Origin: an uncultured Prochlorococcus sp.
Lineage (GTDB): Bacteria > Cyanobacteriota > Cyanobacteriia > PCC-6307 > Cyanobiaceae
NCBI GenBank assembly: GCA_902634515.1
Contig: CACPKH010000001.1
Span: 1-64,000 of the forward strand
Length of the DNA stretch: 64,000 nt
Reading direction: 5' to 3'
The notes under the pieces were generated by a model. It was not told the DNA's origin, searched no databases, and saw only the letters and a program-made list of their open reading frames with translations. Below are positions 50,782-61,468 of the stretch, one piece after another. Numbering within the stretch: position 1 is the stretch's first letter; each line of letters begins with the position of its first letter. A program made the translations under genes and the position numbers.

Positions 50782-51966
50782 ATGACTTGTTGTTATCAAA
50801 GAATAATTGCCTGGCATCCTGTATTAACTGATCATCAGGTCTTTCTCTATGAAGAACTTTCTCTTCAGAGTGGCCTTCCTATCATTACGAATGTTTTAAG
50901 ACTTGATAATAAGGAACGTCTAGAGCAAGGCTGGACAAACACAGAAGTAGATAATGTCAAACGCGAAGTTATGCCTTCAAAATTGACTTTATTTCATGGG
51001 ATTCGATTCCTATTTAGACACAAAGATCAGCCACATCTTTTTGGAAGTGTTTTTGAAAGTCCAGTTATGATGCTTTTGCTTTTTTTTGCAACAAGACTAA
51101 GAATTACTTGCTACATAATTTCCGAGCCATACTCACCGGTTTCATATAGTTACTTTGGTAATGGCATTAGTTGGTATAACAAGTTAAAAGTTTTACTTCG
51201 TCCAATAATATATAGAACATATATTCTTGTGTTAGGCAGGAATTTGAATGGTATATTCACTATTTCTGACTTGGCCTTTAAGCAATATTCACAGGCGGGA
51301 ATGCCTGATGTGAAATTATTCCCGTTTGGATATTTTATACCTTCAAATATTGTTGATAAGCCAAAGATGATTTTAGAATCTAAAAATGAAAAGAACCCTT
51401 TACGTCTAATCTTTGTTGGTAATTTGATTGAAAGGAAAGGTCTTTCTTTCTTAATTAGGGCTGTTCAGAAGGCCCTAATCAGAGGAGCCAATCTCACTCT
51501 CGATGTCTATGGTAAAGGGAAACCACATAAGTATAATTTTGATGGCGAACGAATAAATTATTGTGGGATGATTCCTTTTGGTAAAGCCCAGCAATATATA
51601 AATAGCTATGACCTTTTAATACTTCCTAGTCATTATGATGGATGGGGTGTAGTAGTTAATGAGGCATTGTGTGCTGGAGTCCCTGTATTATGTAGTGATC
51701 AGGTTGGAGCAAAAAAAATAGTTACAACGTTTCATTCTGGAGAGATCTTTCAAAATAACAATGAACAGAAACTCATTGATATGCTAGTCAGATTTTCAAA
51801 TGAACCTTTTTTGATTCAGAAGATGACAGCTAATTGCTCCATTGCAGAGGAGGCTATTCAGCCTGCTAAAGGGGCAAAATATATTCTTGATGTTATAACT
51901 TCTAATTCTAGAGAACTTGCCTGTATAACTTCGCCTTGGTATAAAAGGGTTGATGATAAAAAATGA
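50782..51966 (+). CDS. glycosyltransferase family 4
   Basis: LIFVGNLIERKGLSFLIRAV; ILPSHYDGWGVVVNEALCAGVPVLCSDQVGA. Confidence 0.9.
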   Translation: MTCCYQRIIAWHPVLTDHQVFLYEELSLQSGLPIITNVLRLDNKERLEQGWTNTEVDNVKREVMPSKLTLFHGIRFLFRHKDQPHLFGSVFESPVMMLLLFFATRLRITCYIISEPYSPVSYSYFGNGISWYNKLKVLLRPIIYRTYILVLGRNLNGIFTISDLAFKQYSQAGMPDVKLFPFGYFIPSNIVDKPKMILESKNEKNPLRLIFVGNLIERKGLSFLIRAVQKALIRGANLTLDVYGKGKPHKYNFDGERINYCGMIPFGKAQQYINSYDLLILPSHYDGWGVVVNEALCAGVPVLCSDQVGAKKIVTTFHSGEIFQNNNEQKLIDMLVRFSNEPFLIQKMTANCSIAEEAIQPAKGAKYILDVITSNSRELACITSPWYKRVDDKK

Positions 51967-53041
51967 CGCTTACTCTTTAGTACGTTTACATTTAACTAAT
52001 GCGACTGGAGCTGGAGCTGTTCAACTCTTAAAGTCTTTATTACCCGCTCTTGAAAAGAACTCTGAATTTATAATAGAGAAGTTATATCTTCCTAGTACAG
52101 GAATATTAGCTACTTATAAGAGTAGATCAAAATCTACTCTTATCAAGAGATATTATCGTTTTCTGCCTAACTTAATTTCTAGAATTCTTGAATGTAGTCT
52201 ACTTGCTCGACGTTTTAATGGTAGGTCTCCATTGATTGTATTGGGAGATCTTCCTTTACGATGCAATTCTCCTCAAATTGTTTTTATACATCAACAGAAC
52301 TTGATCCCACCTAAGAAATTTAATCTAACTTTCGAAAATATCAAGTTTCTATTTGCACGTTTACTTTTTAAAGTGAATTCTAAATTTGTTCGAGCCTTTA
52401 TTGTACAGACGGAAGTGATGCGCAAGGCGCTTGAAGAAAGTTATCCTTGCATTATAGGGCGTGTACATGTAGTTCCTCAACCAGCACCTGATTGGCTGCT
52501 TAGTAGTGGCTTAAGACGTTATGGACGAACAGGAAATACACAAAGAAAATTAAAACTAGCTTACCCAGCGGCTAACTATCCTCATAAGAATCACTCTTTA
52601 CTTAGTCATGTTAGTCCTAGTACAAAATGGCCAGTAGAAGAGATTATTTTGACAATAGAAAAAAACAAGAATCCGGCACCTTATCTCTCTAGTCTTAACT
52701 GTGTAGGTTTTTTGTCTGAAGAAGAGATGATAAAACTTTATTCACATATTGATGCTTTGCTGTTTTTGTCTAAGAAAGAAAGCTTTGGATTCCCCCTTGT
52801 TGAGGCAATTTTTATTGGACTACCTATTGTTTGTCCAGACTTACCCTATGCACGATCATTATGTGGTGAACAAGCAATTTATTTTGATCCGAATATTCCA
52901 GAGTCCCTTGAAGATGCGCTTTATACTTTACAAGCTAAATTAGGAGAAAACTGGTGGCCTGACTGGGACCTTCAACGTTCTAGCATCCCTAATAATTGGA
53001 AAGATGTTGCCATGCAAATCCTACAGATAGCGGCTAAATGA
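51950..53041 (+). CDS. glycosyltransferase family 4
   Basis: LAYPAANYPHKNHSLL; ALLFLSKKESFGFPLVEAIFIGLPIVCPDLPYARSLCGEQAIYFDP. Confidence 0.87.
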   Translation: MMIKNDAYSLVRLHLTNATGAGAVQLLKSLLPALEKNSEFIIEKLYLPSTGILATYKSRSKSTLIKRYYRFLPNLISRILECSLLARRFNGRSPLIVLGDLPLRCNSPQIVFIHQQNLIPPKKFNLTFENIKFLFARLLFKVNSKFVRAFIVQTEVMRKALEESYPCIIGRVHVVPQPAPDWLLSSGLRRYGRTGNTQRKLKLAYPAANYPHKNHSLLSHVSPSTKWPVEEIILTIEKNKNPAPYLSSLNCVGFLSEEEMIKLYSHIDALLFLSKKESFGFPLVEAIFIGLPIVCPDLPYARSLCGEQAIYFDPNIPESLEDALYTLQAKLGENWWPDWDLQRSSIPNNWKDVAMQILQIAAK

Positions 53042-53127
53042 AATATGCTGAAATTTAATACTATTGATAATTTAAGATTGATTAGTACTTTTGAAAGGAA
53101 GGCTTTTTCAATTGCTAATGGCTTGAT

Positions 53128-53877
53128 ATGAAGGTTTCTGTGATTACAGTTTGTTTTAATGCTGTATCGACGATTGGTCGTACTATTACTTCAGTTAATG
53201 TTCAGGATCATAATGAAGTGGAGCATATTATTGTCGATGGAGCTTCGACAGACGGTACTCAAGACGTCATAAATAAACAAAAGGGGGAAACGACTGTTTT
53301 TGTCTCGGAGCAAGATAAAGGTATATATGAAGCTATGAATAAAGGATTAAGTCTCGCAACAGGAGATATTATTTGTTTTCTTAACGCAGATGATTATTAT
53401 GCCTCTTCAAATATTCTTTCTCGTGTATCTCAAGAGATTGAAGCAAATAATATTGGAGCTTTAATGACAGATGTTTCTTTCTTTCACAAGAAAGATCCTA
53501 AGCGCGTGGTTCGACGCTATCGATCCAATCGATTTACGCCTAAACGTTTGTCGTCAGGTTGGATGCCTGCTCATCCTGGCTTATTCCTAAGTCGAGAGGT
53601 CGTAAATCGAGTAGGTATTTTTAATTCTGATTATCTTATTGCAGGAGATTTTGAATTTATTGTAAGGGTTTTTTCAGATAGCAAATTGAGATATAAGCAT
53701 CTTTCAGAAGTTTTTGTATTTATGCAATTAGGAGGCATTAGTACAAGAGGTCTGAGAGAAACGGGCCTTATGAATATCGAAGTACTTCGGGCCTGCAAGC
53801 AGAACGGTATTAAAACTAATATTTTTAAAATCCTCTCGAAATATCCAGAGAAATTATTAGAGTTAATTGATTTGTAA
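53128..53877 (+). CDS. glycosyltransferase family 2
   Basis: KVSVITVCFNAVSTIGRTITSVNVQDHNEVEHIIVDGASTDGTQDVI; GIYEAMNKGLSLATGDIICFLNADD. Confidence 0.93.
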   Translation: MKVSVITVCFNAVSTIGRTITSVNVQDHNEVEHIIVDGASTDGTQDVINKQKGETTVFVSEQDKGIYEAMNKGLSLATGDIICFLNADDYYASSNILSRVSQEIEANNIGALMTDVSFFHKKDPKRVVRRYRSNRFTPKRLSSGWMPAHPGLFLSREVVNRVGIFNSDYLIAGDFEFIVRVFSDSKLRYKHLSEVFVFMQLGGISTRGLRETGLMNIEVLRACKQNGIKTNIFKILSKYPEKLLELIDL

Positions 53878-53920
53878 ATAGTGCTTAGAAGAATCTTTGA
53901 TATGAGTAACTACCTTTTTT

Positions 53921-55231
53921 CTAAGCTCTATAAACATTTTCAGATAAATCAAACCTACCTCTTGAGTCAATAATAATTGAACTATTATCTTTAATTAACT
54001 TGTAATCGAAAGAATCATGATCCGTTGTTAAAATTGTTGCATCAAACTTCTTTAGTGATTTAGCATTCAATTCAATACTTCTCAAATTGAAAGAGCTTTT
54101 TCTAATTTGAGGAAAAACGGGAAAGAAAGGATCAGAATATGATATAGAAGCTCCTTTTGAATTAAGTATATTTAGTATCTCTACAGCAGGTGACTCACGT
54201 ATATCTCCTGTATTCTTTTTATAGGCTATTCCTAGTACTAAAATCCGACTACCTTTAATAGACTTACAGGCTTGATTAAGTGCAGACACTGTTTTTTCTA
54301 CTACATAATTTGGCATTGAAGTATTGATTTCTCCAGCCAATTCAATAAATCGAGTATGCATTCCATATTCTCTTGCTTTCCATGTCAAATAAAAAGGGTC
54401 AATAGGAATGCAATGTCCACCTAATCCAGGCCCTGGATAGAATGGAAGAAAACCAAAAGGCTTTGTTTTGGCTGCGTCAATAACCTCATATAAATCTATC
54501 TCCATTTTATTTGTCAAAACTTTTAACTCATTCATTAAACCAATGTTTACAGAACGATAAATATTCTCAAGTAATTTAGTCATTTCGGCTACACGTGTAC
54601 TACTAACAGGAACTACTTTGTCTATTGCTTGTTCATATAGTGAAAGCCCAACTGCTCTACAAGATTCAGTATCTCCTCCTAAAACCTTAGGAATTGTAGA
54701 TGTTTCAAAATTCTTATTTCCTGGGTCTTCGCGTTCTGGTGAATAAACTAAAAAGAAGTCTTTGCCTATTTCAAATCCTTTTTTTATGATCAAAGGTAGA
54801 ATCTCTTCCGATGTTGTGCCTGGATAAGTAGTACTTTCTAAGCTAATTACTTGACCTGAATGAATATTTGGGAGAATGGATTTCATTGTTGCACGAATAA
54901 AACTAAGGTCAGGCTCTCTATGATTGCTAAGTGGTGTTGGTACACAAATTATGATTGCATCCACTTCACTGACACGTTCAAAATCTGTTGTAGCTTGAAT
55001 TTTCTTTTTTGATGAATATTCGTTTAGCTCTGAGGAGCAAATGTGGTAGATATAACTATTACCTGAATTAATAGACTCAGCTTTAAATTGATCAATATCA
55101 AAGCCTAAGACTGTGTAACCACTTTTGGCATAAGCCATTGCCAGTGGTAAGCCAACATAACCTAATCCAAAAACTCCTATTTTTGCTTCTTTGCTTTTCA
55201 ACTTTTTGATTAAGTTAGTTTTGATATCCAT
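53921..55231 (-). CDS. nucleotide-sugar dehydrogenase (UDP-GlcNAc 6-dehydrogenase, WbpA-like)
   Basis: IGVFGLGYVGLPLAMAYAKSGYTVLGFDID; GPGLGGHCIPIDPFYLTWKAREYG; VLGIAYKKNTGDIRESPA. Confidence 0.92.
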   Translation of the reverse strand: MDIKTNLIKKLKSKEAKIGVFGLGYVGLPLAMAYAKSGYTVLGFDIDQFKAESINSGNSYIYHICSSELNEYSSKKKIQATTDFERVSEVDAIIICVPTPLSNHREPDLSFIRATMKSILPNIHSGQVISLESTTYPGTTSEEILPLIIKKGFEIGKDFFLVYSPEREDPGNKNFETSTIPKVLGGDTESCRAVGLSLYEQAIDKVVPVSSTRVAEMTKLLENIYRSVNIGLMNELKVLTNKMEIDLYEVIDAAKTKPFGFLPFYPGPGLGGHCIPIDPFYLTWKAREYGMHTRFIELAGEINTSMPNYVVEKTVSALNQACKSIKGSRILVLGIAYKKNTGDIRESPAVEILNILNSKGASISYSDPFFPVFPQIRKSSFNLRSIELNAKSLKKFDATILTTDHDSFDYKLIKDNSSIIIDSRGRFDLSENVYRA

Positions 55232-55354
55232 TAGAATGATTTTAAAATAGTAATAACTAAACTAAAACGAAAAATTTATACTCAACCCTAGCAAGTACAA
55301 TGACATAAATTAATGCTAATCATATAATTTTAGGGTTCTAAAAAATTTTAATAC

Positions 55355-55600
55355 CTACCAGTATGGATCTGTAGACATTTCTACACTTAACTCTTTCTCT
55401 TTTGATGTTTTTATTCTGCCAATACAAGCTCTTACTGTCTTCCCATTAACATCAATTTCACAGGCACCACAACTACCTGTCAGGCATCCAGTAGGTATTG
55501 AAATTCCTGCTTTTTTGGCTGCATCAAGCCAAAAGCTGTTTGGCTCTTCAAAAGAACAGTTGCCGTTAGGCCATATAATTTTTATTTTATTTAAGCTCAT
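55355..55600 (-). CDS. [2Fe-2S] ferredoxin-like protein
   Basis: Cys spacing C-x4-C-x2-C-x11-C: GCLTGSCGACEIDVNGKTVRACIG. Confidence 0.88.
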   Translation of the reverse strand: MSLNKIKIIWPNGNCSFEEPNSFWLDAAKKAGISIPTGCLTGSCGACEIDVNGKTVRACIGRIKTSKEKELSVEMSTDPYW

Positions 55601-57114
55601 GATTTAAGTACAAGATCTAGTTTGATATGTGCATCAAATACTTCGACTAGTCGATTGATTAAGTACTCTCTCTTCTTTTGATGATTTTCAGAGATAATTT
55701 CTAAAAGAGGAAGGCCTTTACGACTTCTAATTTCATTAATCCATCCCCTTCTCCACTCACCATTGTCAAATATCCCATGTAGATATGTGCCAGCTATTTT
55801 CCCTGTGCCTTTGCTTTCATAGAGTACACCTAGAGAAGAGTCTTCAAAAAGATATTCAATTCTATTTTTCTTACTAGTTAATTTACTTCTGCCATGGTGT
55901 AATTCAAAGCCAGTAACAATTGAAGTAGTAGGCCATTTTGCATTTAAGTTTCGTTGCCTTGTTAATTTTTTATCTACAAAAATAGTCTTTATTGGTAGCA
56001 ACTTAAGCCCTTCATAACATACTTTCTTAGTCGAATTTTCATTAACCTCTAGGCAATGTGGATCTTCAAGGGACTCTCCAAGCATTTGCATACCTCCACA
56101 AATCCCAAAAATATGACCTTCCCTTCTTGCATAACTTTTTAATTGATTACCAAGATTACTAGAGAAAATCTTTTCTAGATCTTTAATCGTTTGCTTACTC
56201 CCTGGCATAATTACTGCATCAGGCGAACCTAATGAATCTCCAGGTTTTACCCACCTTATTTTTATAGTAGGCTCAGCTTCAAGAGGGTCAAAGTCTGAGA
56301 AGTTACTTAAATAAGGGAGTTTGATTATTGCTATTTCAATCTCAGGAGATGTTTTCTTTGCTTTCCTTTCCAAAAGATCTAATGAGTCTTCTGCTGGAAA
56401 TATTTCTGATAACCATGGCATTACTCCTAAGACAGGAATCTTTGTAGTTTCTTGTATCCATGTAACACCATTCTCAAATAATGAAAGGTCACCCCTAAAT
56501 TTATTAATCACAATTCCTTTTATAAGCTTTCTTTCATTTTCTTTTAGCAAGGCAAGTGTTCCTATTAATTGAGCGAAAACACCACCTCTTTCAATATCTG
56601 CAACTAAAATACAATTGGCGGAAAGATATTCAGCTAATCGCAAGTTTGTTAAATCTCTTTTTTGAAGATTTACTTCTACTGGACTCCCTGCCCCTTCTAA
56701 AACTAGCCTTGATTTAGGGTAAGTATTTATAAGCTTCTCTAATCCTTTTTCAATTGAATCCCATCCAGAACAAAAATAGTTATTGTAATAATTTTGAGCT
56801 CTTGTAATACCAATGCTTTCTCCGAGATGGATTACTTCACTCATGCAATCACCTTGAGGCTTAAGAAGGACTGGGTTCATTAAACAAACTGGTTCTATCC
56901 CTGAAGCCCAAGCCTGAAAAACCTGGGAATAAGCCATCTCTCCACCATTTGCATCTATCCAGGCGTTATTACTCATATTTTGCCCCTTGAATGGTACAGG
57001 GAATTCACCTCTCTTTTTTAGTGACCTACAGATTGCTGCTGTTAAAAGAGATTTACCTGAACCACTTGATGTTCCTAGAACCATTATTGGTGTGTGCTTT
57101 AAATTTAATTTCAC
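55597..57114 (-). CDS. cobQ: cobyric acid synthase
   Basis: PIMVLGTSSGSGKSLLTAAICRSLKKRG..PFKGQNMSNNAWIDANGGEMAYSQVFQAWA; GICGGMQMLGESLED; GTYLHGIFD. Confidence 0.96.
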   Translation of the reverse strand: MKLNLKHTPIMVLGTSSGSGKSLLTAAICRSLKKRGEFPVPFKGQNMSNNAWIDANGGEMAYSQVFQAWASGIEPVCLMNPVLLKPQGDCMSEVIHLGESIGITRAQNYYNNYFCSGWDSIEKGLEKLINTYPKSRLVLEGAGSPVEVNLQKRDLTNLRLAEYLSANCILVADIERGGVFAQLIGTLALLKENERKLIKGIVINKFRGDLSLFENGVTWIQETTKIPVLGVMPWLSEIFPAEDSLDLLERKAKKTSPEIEIAIIKLPYLSNFSDFDPLEAEPTIKIRWVKPGDSLGSPDAVIMPGSKQTIKDLEKIFSSNLGNQLKSYARREGHIFGICGGMQMLGESLEDPHCLEVNENSTKKVCYEGLKLLPIKTIFVDKKLTRQRNLNAKWPTTSIVTGFELHHGRSKLTSKKNRIEYLFEDSSLGVLYESKGTGKIAGTYLHGIFDNGEWRRGWINEIRSRKGLPLLEIISENHQKKREYLINRLVEVFDAHIKLDLVLKS

Positions 57115-57494
57115 TGAATTAGGAAGTTGCGATTGAACCAGTGTTTTAATTGTTCAGAAAAACCAGCTGAACTTCTGGCTAATGAAGGAGTATCTTGAAT
57201 AATTTTTCTCCCTAGTGGTGTAAGCCTTATTTTTGAAGTTAGACCTTGTCCATCAACTTCTCTTCTCAATACTCCAATAATGATTAACCATTGAAATGTT
57301 TTCTCAACGCTTTCATTATTTTTAAACCATTTTTTAGAAGTTGAAGAGTATTTTTCTTTTAATTCAAAAACTTCTTGAGCATTTAACCCATAGTCCTTTG
57401 CATCAATATAAAAATTACAATTCAATGGTAGACACTTAATTGCAATGTGCGCTCTGTTGATGATCCTTTTATCAATTAATTCCATTAAGTGCAA
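57111..57494 (-). CDS. conserved hypothetical protein (winged-helix-like)
   Basis: 127-aa ORF overlapping cobQ by 4 bp. Confidence 0.65.
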   Translation of the reverse strand: MHLMELIDKRIINRAHIAIKCLPLNCNFYIDAKDYGLNAQEVFELKEKYSSTSKKWFKNNESVEKTFQWLIIIGVLRREVDGQGLTSKIRLTPLGRKIIQDTPSLARSSAGFSEQLKHWFNRNFLIQ

Positions 57495-57558
57495 AAAAAT
57501 AACAGTTTCGTGATGCTTTTGATGTAAGTCTATCTATATATAAAATTGTTTTATCATT

Positions 57559-58191
57559 TTGTTAGTATTAGCTTCTGCTTCAAAAGCTCGTAAGAATCTA
57601 CTTGAGCAAGTAGGAATTAATCATAAGGTAATTCTTAGTAATGTTTCTGAAGATGGCTTTTCTTTTAATTCTCTCAAAGAATTGGTTCAGAGACTTGCTA
57701 TTGAAAAAGCTGAGACTGTTGCAACTAAGATTACTTCTTTGGATTTTGTTGACCCGTTAAAGGATTGCTTTATTGGTGTTTTGGGTTGCGATTCTTTGTT
57801 TGAGTTTAATGGAGGAATATTTGGCAAGCCTAAAAATACTAAAGAAGCTTTTGATCGTTGGAAGATGATGTCTGGATCAACAGGAATTATTCATACAGGT
57901 CATTGTTTAAAATTCAGAAAAGGATTGCGATCTAATCTCAGATCAAACGATTTTAATTCTAGTGAAAATATTGTTATCAGTACTAAAGTTCATTTCTCTA
58001 AGTTGTCAGAATTAGAGATTCAAAGATATGTAAATTCTGAAGAACCTTTTAATTGTGCAGGTGGATTTTCTATAGATGGCAAGGGCGGTATATTCATTGA
58101 GCGCATTGAAGGCTGTTATAGCAATGTTATTGGGTTAAGTTTGCCTTGGTTAAGACTTGCATTGAGGAAAGCAAAAATAAATTACCAATAG
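57559..58191 (+). CDS. maf: Maf-like nucleotide pyrophosphatase
   Basis: LVLASASKARKNLLEQVGINHKVILSNVSE; GCDSLFEFNGGIFGKPKN; EEPFNCAGGFSIDGKGG. Confidence 0.93.
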   Translation: MLVLASASKARKNLLEQVGINHKVILSNVSEDGFSFNSLKELVQRLAIEKAETVATKITSLDFVDPLKDCFIGVLGCDSLFEFNGGIFGKPKNTKEAFDRWKMMSGSTGIIHTGHCLKFRKGLRSNLRSNDFNSSENIVISTKVHFSKLSELEIQRYVNSEEPFNCAGGFSIDGKGGIFIERIEGCYSNVIGLSLPWLRLALRKAKINYQ

Positions 58192-58205
58192 AAAATATAA
58201 GATAA

Positions 58206-58240
58206 AAAAAGCTCTCAACTGATATGTTGAGAGCTTTTTA
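58206..58240. terminator. bidirectional intrinsic terminator between maf and psbC
   Basis: AAAAAGCTCTCAAC-TGATAT-GTTGAGAGCTTTTT perfect palindrome flanked by A/T tracts between convergent genes. Confidence 0.9.
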
Positions 58241-58263
58241 AAAGAAAAGATTTTATTCTTTTT

Positions 58264-59646
58264 TTAGTCTAGATCAGGCATTGAAACAGCAGGTTCGTTT
58301 CTGCGGTCAATACCCTTCTCGAAACCACCAGCAGCGGCTCTAGCCCTTCCTGCATGCCATAGATGGCCTACAAATGTAAACCAGCCAAGGAAGAAATGAG
58401 CTGAAGCAAGCCATTGACGAAGGTTGACAAAGTTAACAGCATTAGGCTCGGTAATAATTCCACCAACAGAGTTGATAGAAGCGTTAGGAGCATGTGTCAT
58501 ATATTCAGCAGCACGACGAATTTGCCATGGCTGAATATCATTTTGGATTTTGTCAAGACTTAATCCGTTCTCTCCTCTAAGTGGCTCTAGCCAAGGACCT
58601 CTAAAGTCCCAGAAACGCATTGTTTCTCCGCCGAAGATAATTTCACCAGTAGGTGAACGCATTAAATACTTACCTAGTCCAGTAGGACCCATTGTTGTGC
58701 CAACATTTGCACCTATCCTCTGGTCTCTTACTAAGAATGTAAAACTCTGAGCTTGAGAAGCTTCTGCATTTGTAGGCCCATAGAATTCTGAGGGATATGC
58801 AGTGTTGTTAAACCAAACGAATACCGAAGCGTAAAAGCTGGCAACGCATAGTCCACCTAATGCATAAGCAAGTAAGGCTTCTCCATTCCATATGAAGGCT
58901 CTACGAGCCCAACCAAATGGTTTGGTTTGCATATGGAAGTGACCGCCAATTAGTTCAATGATTCCTACGTAATAATGTCCACCAACAATGTCTTCTACTG
59001 AATTAACACCTACCATGTTTCCTCCGCCACCCCATGGGGTTTGGAAGAGATATCCAAAGATAATCCCTGGATCTGTGGTTGGAGTAATAAGCCTAACTTC
59101 TCCACCACCTGGTGCCCAAGTGTCATAAAGACCACCAAGGAATTGCCAGTTAACTGAGAAAGCTATTGCTCCTAATCCAAGAACGCAAAGATGACGACCG
59201 AGTATGGTTGTCATTTGATCTTTGTCTCTCCAGTCAGTAGAGAAGAATGGGAATTCTTCTTCTAGCTTTTCTGGACCTGCAAGTGCATGATAAATACCGC
59301 CAAATCCGAGCACTGCTGAAGCAACTAGGTGAATAACACCTGCTTGGAAGTAAGGCATTATGTCAATAACTTCTCCACCAGGACCTATTCCATAGCCAAA
59401 CATGGCTACATGAGGAAGAAGGATTAGGCCTTGCTCCCACATTGGCTTGTCAAAAGTGAAATGACTTACTTCGTAAAGCATCATTGCACCTGCCCAAAAG
59501 ACCATTAGGCCTGTATGAGCAATATGGGCTCCAAGTAATTTTCCTGAGAGATTGATTAGACGAGCATTGCCTACATACCAGGCATAACCAGTCTCTTCAA
59601 TACTTTGGTTTGGAGCTTTTAAAAGACTATTAAAGGGCGTTTCCAC
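58264..59646 (-). CDS. psbC: photosystem II CP43 protein
   Basis: [55 protein letters not shown]...; GTG start at 59646, overlapping psbD. Confidence 0.98.
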   Translation of the reverse strand: METPFNSLLKAPNQSIEETGYAWYVGNARLINLSGKLLGAHIAHTGLMVFWAGAMMLYEVSHFTFDKPMWEQGLILLPHVAMFGYGIGPGGEVIDIMPYFQAGVIHLVASAVLGFGGIYHALAGPEKLEEEFPFFSTDWRDKDQMTTILGRHLCVLGLGAIAFSVNWQFLGGLYDTWAPGGGEVRLITPTTDPGIIFGYLFQTPWGGGGNMVGVNSVEDIVGGHYYVGIIELIGGHFHMQTKPFGWARRAFIWNGEALLAYALGGLCVASFYASVFVWFNNTAYPSEFYGPTNAEASQAQSFTFLVRDQRIGANVGTTMGPTGLGKYLMRSPTGEIIFGGETMRFWDFRGPWLEPLRGENGLSLDKIQNDIQPWQIRRAAEYMTHAPNASINSVGGIITEPNAVNFVNLRQWLASAHFFLGWFTFVGHLWHAGRARAAAGGFEKGIDRRNEPAVSMPDLD

Positions 59647-60706
59647 GTGGGAGTACCTCCTCAGGGAATACAAAGTTTTCGTGTGGCTGGTCCACAGAAG
59701 ACATCCAGGCTCTCATACCTTCATTTAAAAGTATGTTTTTCGTATAGAACGTTTCAAACTCGGGGTCTTCGGCAGCACGTATTTCTTGGCTAACGAAGTC
59801 ATATGCTCTCAAATTAAGGGCAAGACCAACAATGCCTATTGCGGCACACCACATACCCATTACAGGTACGAAGAGCATTAGGAAGTGAAGGAAACGCTTG
59901 TTTGAGAAAGCAATGCCGAAAATCTGACTCCAGAAACGGTTTGCTGTAATCATTGAATAAGTTTCTTCTTCCTGTGTTGGGTCAAAGCCTCTAAAAGTAG
60001 TGCTTTGAGCACTAGAGCCTGAATAAACACTTGTGTCTTCATAGAGAGTGTTTTGCACTGTTGCTCCATGAATGGCACATAGAAGAGCTCCACCAAGAAT
60101 TCCAGCTACTCCCATCATGTGAAATGGATTAAGAGTAATGTTGTGGAAACCTTGAATAAAGAGAATAAAGCGGAAAATTGCTGCAACACCAAATGATGGC
60201 GCAAAGAACCAACTGTGCTGACCTAATGGATATATGAGGAAGCAGGCGCAGAAAACTGCTATTACGGCTGAGAAAGCAAGTGCGTTGTAAGGACGAATTC
60301 CAACAAGTCGAGCTATCTCAAATTGACGAAGCATAAAGCCTATAAGACTAAATACTCCATGAAGAGCCACGAAATTCCATAGACCGCCTAGCTGAAGCCA
60401 ACGAACAAAGCTTCCTTGTGCCTCTGGACCCCAGAGGAAAAGAAGACTATGCCCCATTGCATCGCCAGGAGTACTAACTGCGGCAGTAAGGAAATTACAT
60501 CCTTCTAGATAAGAGCTGGCTACACCATGCGTGTACCAGGAAGTTACGAAGGTTGTGCCTACAAACCAACCACCAATTGCCAAATAGGCAGTTGGGAATA
60601 GAAGAAGACCAGACCAACCAACAAATACGAATCGGTCGCGCTTTAGCCAGTCATCAAGGACGTCAAACCATCCTCTTTCTTGGGCGCCACCAACAGCGAT
60701 CGTCAT
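59630..60706 (-). CDS. psbD: photosystem II D2 protein
   Basis: [48 protein letters not shown]... Confidence 0.99.
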   Translation of the reverse strand: MTIAVGGAQERGWFDVLDDWLKRDRFVFVGWSGLLLFPTAYLAIGGWFVGTTFVTSWYTHGVASSYLEGCNFLTAAVSTPGDAMGHSLLFLWGPEAQGSFVRWLQLGGLWNFVALHGVFSLIGFMLRQFEIARLVGIRPYNALAFSAVIAVFCACFLIYPLGQHSWFFAPSFGVAAIFRFILFIQGFHNITLNPFHMMGVAGILGGALLCAIHGATVQNTLYEDTSVYSGSSAQSTTFRGFDPTQEEETYSMITANRFWSQIFGIAFSNKRFLHFLMLFVPVMGMWCAAIGIVGLALNLRAYDFVSQEIRAAEDPEFETFYTKNILLNEGMRAWMSSVDQPHENFVFPEEVLPRGNAL

Positions 60707-60883
60707 AAGAGGAACGTTGCTGAGGTTTTTGGGATACTGGGAGACTTTAACAATTTCGAATACCGATCGGGTGAAATTTTTAATAGATGAAATCCCTTGT
60801 TGTATTGCTAAATAAATTCAAGAATTAATTTTTTGTGGTTTTTGAACATATTTTTGAGACAATGGGTCAAGATATTTCAAGTC

Positions 60884-61465
60884 ATGTCAACAGATTTTCA
60901 GGATCCTTCCATTGAAACCGAGCCTTCAAACACTTTCCTTGAACAAAGCATTAAAGGTTCTAGAAAATTTTCCAATTATGTAGTTTCTTCAATGTTAAGC
61001 ATCGGAGGACTTGGTTTTTTACTTGCTTCAAGCTCGAGTTATTTAGGAATAGACCTCCTTCCTTTAGGGAAACCCTCGACTTTAATTTTTATCCCTCAGG
61101 GGTTGCTAATGGGTCTATATGGAGTAGCAGCTTCTCTTTTGGCTGTATATCTTTGGACCCTTGTTTCAGTTGACTTTGGTTCAGGATCCAATGTTTTTGA
61201 TAAAAGTAGTGGTTTATTAGTTGTCTCTAGAAGAGCATTCTTTAAAAAGATTGCAATTGAGATTCCTATTAAAGATATTCAATCTGTAAAAATGGATGTA
61301 AAAGATGGGTTTAATGCCAGAAGAAGAATTTGTTTAAGAGTCAAAGGGCGAAAGGATATACCTATTACAGGCACAGGAGCACCTCAACCACTTTTAGAGT
61401 TAGAACAAGAGGCTGCTCAACTAGCTAGGTTCCTTGAAGTAACTTTAGAGGGATTGACTGGTTAG
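60884..61465 (+). CDS. ycf4: photosystem I assembly protein Ycf4
   Basis: GSRKFSNYVVSSMLSIGGLGFLLASSSSYLGIDLLPLGKPSTLIFIPQGLLMGLYG; ATG at 60884 preferred over TTG at 60833. Confidence 0.95.
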   Translation: MSTDFQDPSIETEPSNTFLEQSIKGSRKFSNYVVSSMLSIGGLGFLLASSSSYLGIDLLPLGKPSTLIFIPQGLLMGLYGVAASLLAVYLWTLVSVDFGSGSNVFDKSSGLLVVSRRAFFKKIAIEIPIKDIQSVKMDVKDGFNARRRICLRVKGRKDIPITGTGAPQPLLELEQEAAQLARFLEVTLEGLTG

Positions 61466-61468
61466 AAC

